From: JBNJEM01 sp051745935
GTDB lineage: Bacteria; Planctomycetota; Planctomycetia; Pirellulales; Pirellulaceae
Length of the DNA stretch: 6,610 nucleotides
Assembly (NCBI GenBank): GCA_051745935.1
Contig: JBNJEM010000454.1
Coordinates: 1-6,610 of the forward strand
Direction: 5' to 3'
The notes below the pieces were generated by a model, which searched no databases, was not told the origin of the DNA, and saw only the letters and a list, made by a program, of their open reading frames with translations. A program made the translations under genes and the position numbers. Below are positions 6,301 through 6,610 of this stretch, one piece after another (the first letter of the stretch is position 1; the number at the start of each line of letters is the position of its first letter).

Positions 6301-6610
6301 CACCGCCAAACGTGGCGGCGGCCCTGGCCGCCGTGCGCTTGATTGAACGCGAGCCCGAGCGGGTGGCGCGGCTGCAAGCGCGGTCCGCTCAGTTCCTCCG
6401 TTTGGCTCGACAATGGGGCTTGAACACGGGAATGAGCCATGGTACGCCGGTCATCCCCATCGTGGTCGGTAATTCACTCTACGCGTTGCGTCTGTCGAGG
6501 CGGTTGTTCGAGCGGGGTATTAACGTCCAGCCGATTCTTTATCCGGCCGTGGACGAAGAGGCGGCTCGATTGCGGTTTTTCATTACCGCGTGTCATACCG
6601 AAAGACAGAT
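3330..6610 (+). CDS. Fatty acyl-AMP ligase / acyl carrier / alpha-oxoamine synthase fusion, 3' end cut off
   Basis: Three enzymes in one chain, 1093 codons visible. Residues 1 to about 580 are a fatty acyl-AMP ligase: YTSGSTGTPKG (178-188), WLPTYHDMGLIGG (218-230), SGGPNFAYDLC (268-278), FNGAEPI (299-305), YGMAETT (331-337), RTGDLGF (446-452), GRLKDLIIVRG (462-472) and PKTSSGK (554-560) with the catalytic lysine K560. A proline-rich linker follows, then a carrier domain (about 610-690) with DLGLDSL (640-646), phosphopantetheine on S645. From about 711 comes a PLP-dependent alpha-oxoamine synthase (serine palmitoyltransferase / BioF / KBL fold): SYNYLG (763-768), H850 in DALAHNS, IDEAHSAG (922-929), PLP lysine K958 in GTLSKSFG, and R1082 in LRFFITACHT. 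Inferred chemistry: acyl-AMP formation, transfer to the carrier arm, decarboxylative condensation with an amino acid to an alpha-aminoketone, possibly serine and a sphingoid precursor. GTG start chosen from GGAG and family length. Probably 20-60 residues are missing at the end. Amino acid and product are unknown. Confidence 0.92.
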   Translation, partial: MNLDGFFAPYTPPPSTNIVDVLDFWAAERPEQVAFYFSDGEGNDERITYAQLQRASRGIAVSLMERGLTGQQALLLFPPGLAFVKAFYGCLCAGAVAVPAFTPRRNRNVKRLQAISDDAEAKVALTTADVRDRAVRTLDETPTLKQLEWLAVDEVSEEQASQWHSPGFEADQLALLQYTSGSTGTPKGVMLSHANIMYNVMAIVYSFELTQEGVGITWLPTYHDMGLIGGVLNPLYFGRPNVLMSPMTFLQKPVRWLRAMTRYRATISGGPNFAYDLCSQRISDEEMEGLDLSAWQVAFNGAEPIRAASLTNFCNRFEKVGFRREAFFPCYGMAETTLIVTGAEMTKAPTLGRFDREALDEHRVIPVPAGHRNERTLVGCGRVLPGEELAIVEPETCVRLPAYQVGEIWVRSPSVGMGYWNNAEATENTFHARLANGDDTGNTYLRTGDLGFVGDGELFVTGRLKDLIIVRGVNRYPQDIEETVEQADHRLQAGAVGAFAVEMNGQERLIIVAETERRRRKDWSDVIERIRRAVTSEHELPPDGIVLVRFGSIPKTSSGKIQRSACRSDFVNGQLQVVGSWYVWDEPAGHEGPPPVEPPETAESVPEPNATVAAEVLGHVRSVARERAAALTLDTNIVTDLGLDSLERLQIANSLEETFGGRFPESVLQQIETCREIAVAIQEHIGTDPVGRGQARVMTATTPDGDIPPENYQFSKMAEYVRLQQTKAMLSATGVPNPYFSVHESITNDRTVIGGRELLSFASYNYLGVSGHPIVAQAAKEAIDQYGTSVSASRLVSGEKVVHGHLERALADFVGTEDAICFVGGHSTNETTIGHLLGPGDLIVHDALAHNSIIQGALLSGAHRRPFPHNDWQALDQLLQEVRRDYRRVLVVIEGVYSMDGDVPEVPRFVEIKQRHKAWLMIDEAHSAGTLGTRGRGVGEHFELDPKEVDIWMGTLSKSFGSCGGYIAGCREMIEYLKYTAPGFVFSVGMPPPNVAAALAAVRLIEREPERVARLQARSAQFLRLARQWGLNTGMSHGTPVIPIVVGNSLYALRLSRRLFERGINVQPILYPAVDEEAARLRFFITACHTERQ

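Noticed and set aside
5052..6440. 462-codon open frame on the minus strand inside the synthase gene
   Set aside because: It lies antisense to the PLP domain with all catalytic motifs, and its translation is histidine-, arginine- and proline-rich with no domain. Long antisense frames are expected in GC-rich genes.

Overview
The window most likely comes from a member of the Planctomycetota, probably a GC-rich Pirellulales-like bacterium. Three things point there. A 75-residue orphan protein resembles small conserved planctomycete proteins I recall from memory. A very long fatty acyl-AMP ligase / carrier protein / alpha-oxoamine synthase fusion is a type I associate with this phylum. Several starts have weak or no Shine-Dalgarno sequence, and the gaps between genes are long and repeat-bearing. 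The phylum call is an inference; no ribosomal RNA or other decisive marker is present.

Layout, all genes on the + strand. Positions 1-165 hold the tail of an unidentified upstream region and a good ribosome binding site. Positions 166-819 encode riboflavin synthase (ribE). After a 177-base gap, 997-1902 encode the 16S rRNA dimethyladenosine transferase RsmA/KsgA. A 322-base gap (1903-2224) has a possible extended -10 promoter, a 9-bp tandem repeat and a weak hairpin with a T-run. Positions 2225-2452 encode the acidic 75-aa orphan protein. Eleven bases after its stop lies a complete selenocysteine tRNA gene (selC, 2464-2559, anticodon TCA). A 770-base stretch (2560-3329) has no convincing gene; it holds short tandem repeats and a REP-like palindrome. 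From 3330 to the end runs a giant open reading frame (1093 codons visible, 3' end cut off).

The genes do not form one pathway. ribE and rsmA are housekeeping genes. selC shows that the organism probably reads UGA as selenocysteine; selA, selB and selD are not in this window, so that system is completed elsewhere. The small gene and selC are close enough to share a transcript. The large protein would activate a fatty acid as acyl-AMP, load it on its own carrier domain, and condense the acyl chain with an amino acid by decarboxylation to give an alpha-amino ketone. This chemistry starts sphingolipid-type lipids and several aminoketone natural products.

The two most notable items are the selC gene next to an uncharacterised small gene, and the three-domain lipid or natural-product enzyme, which carries all the catalytic residues I could check.
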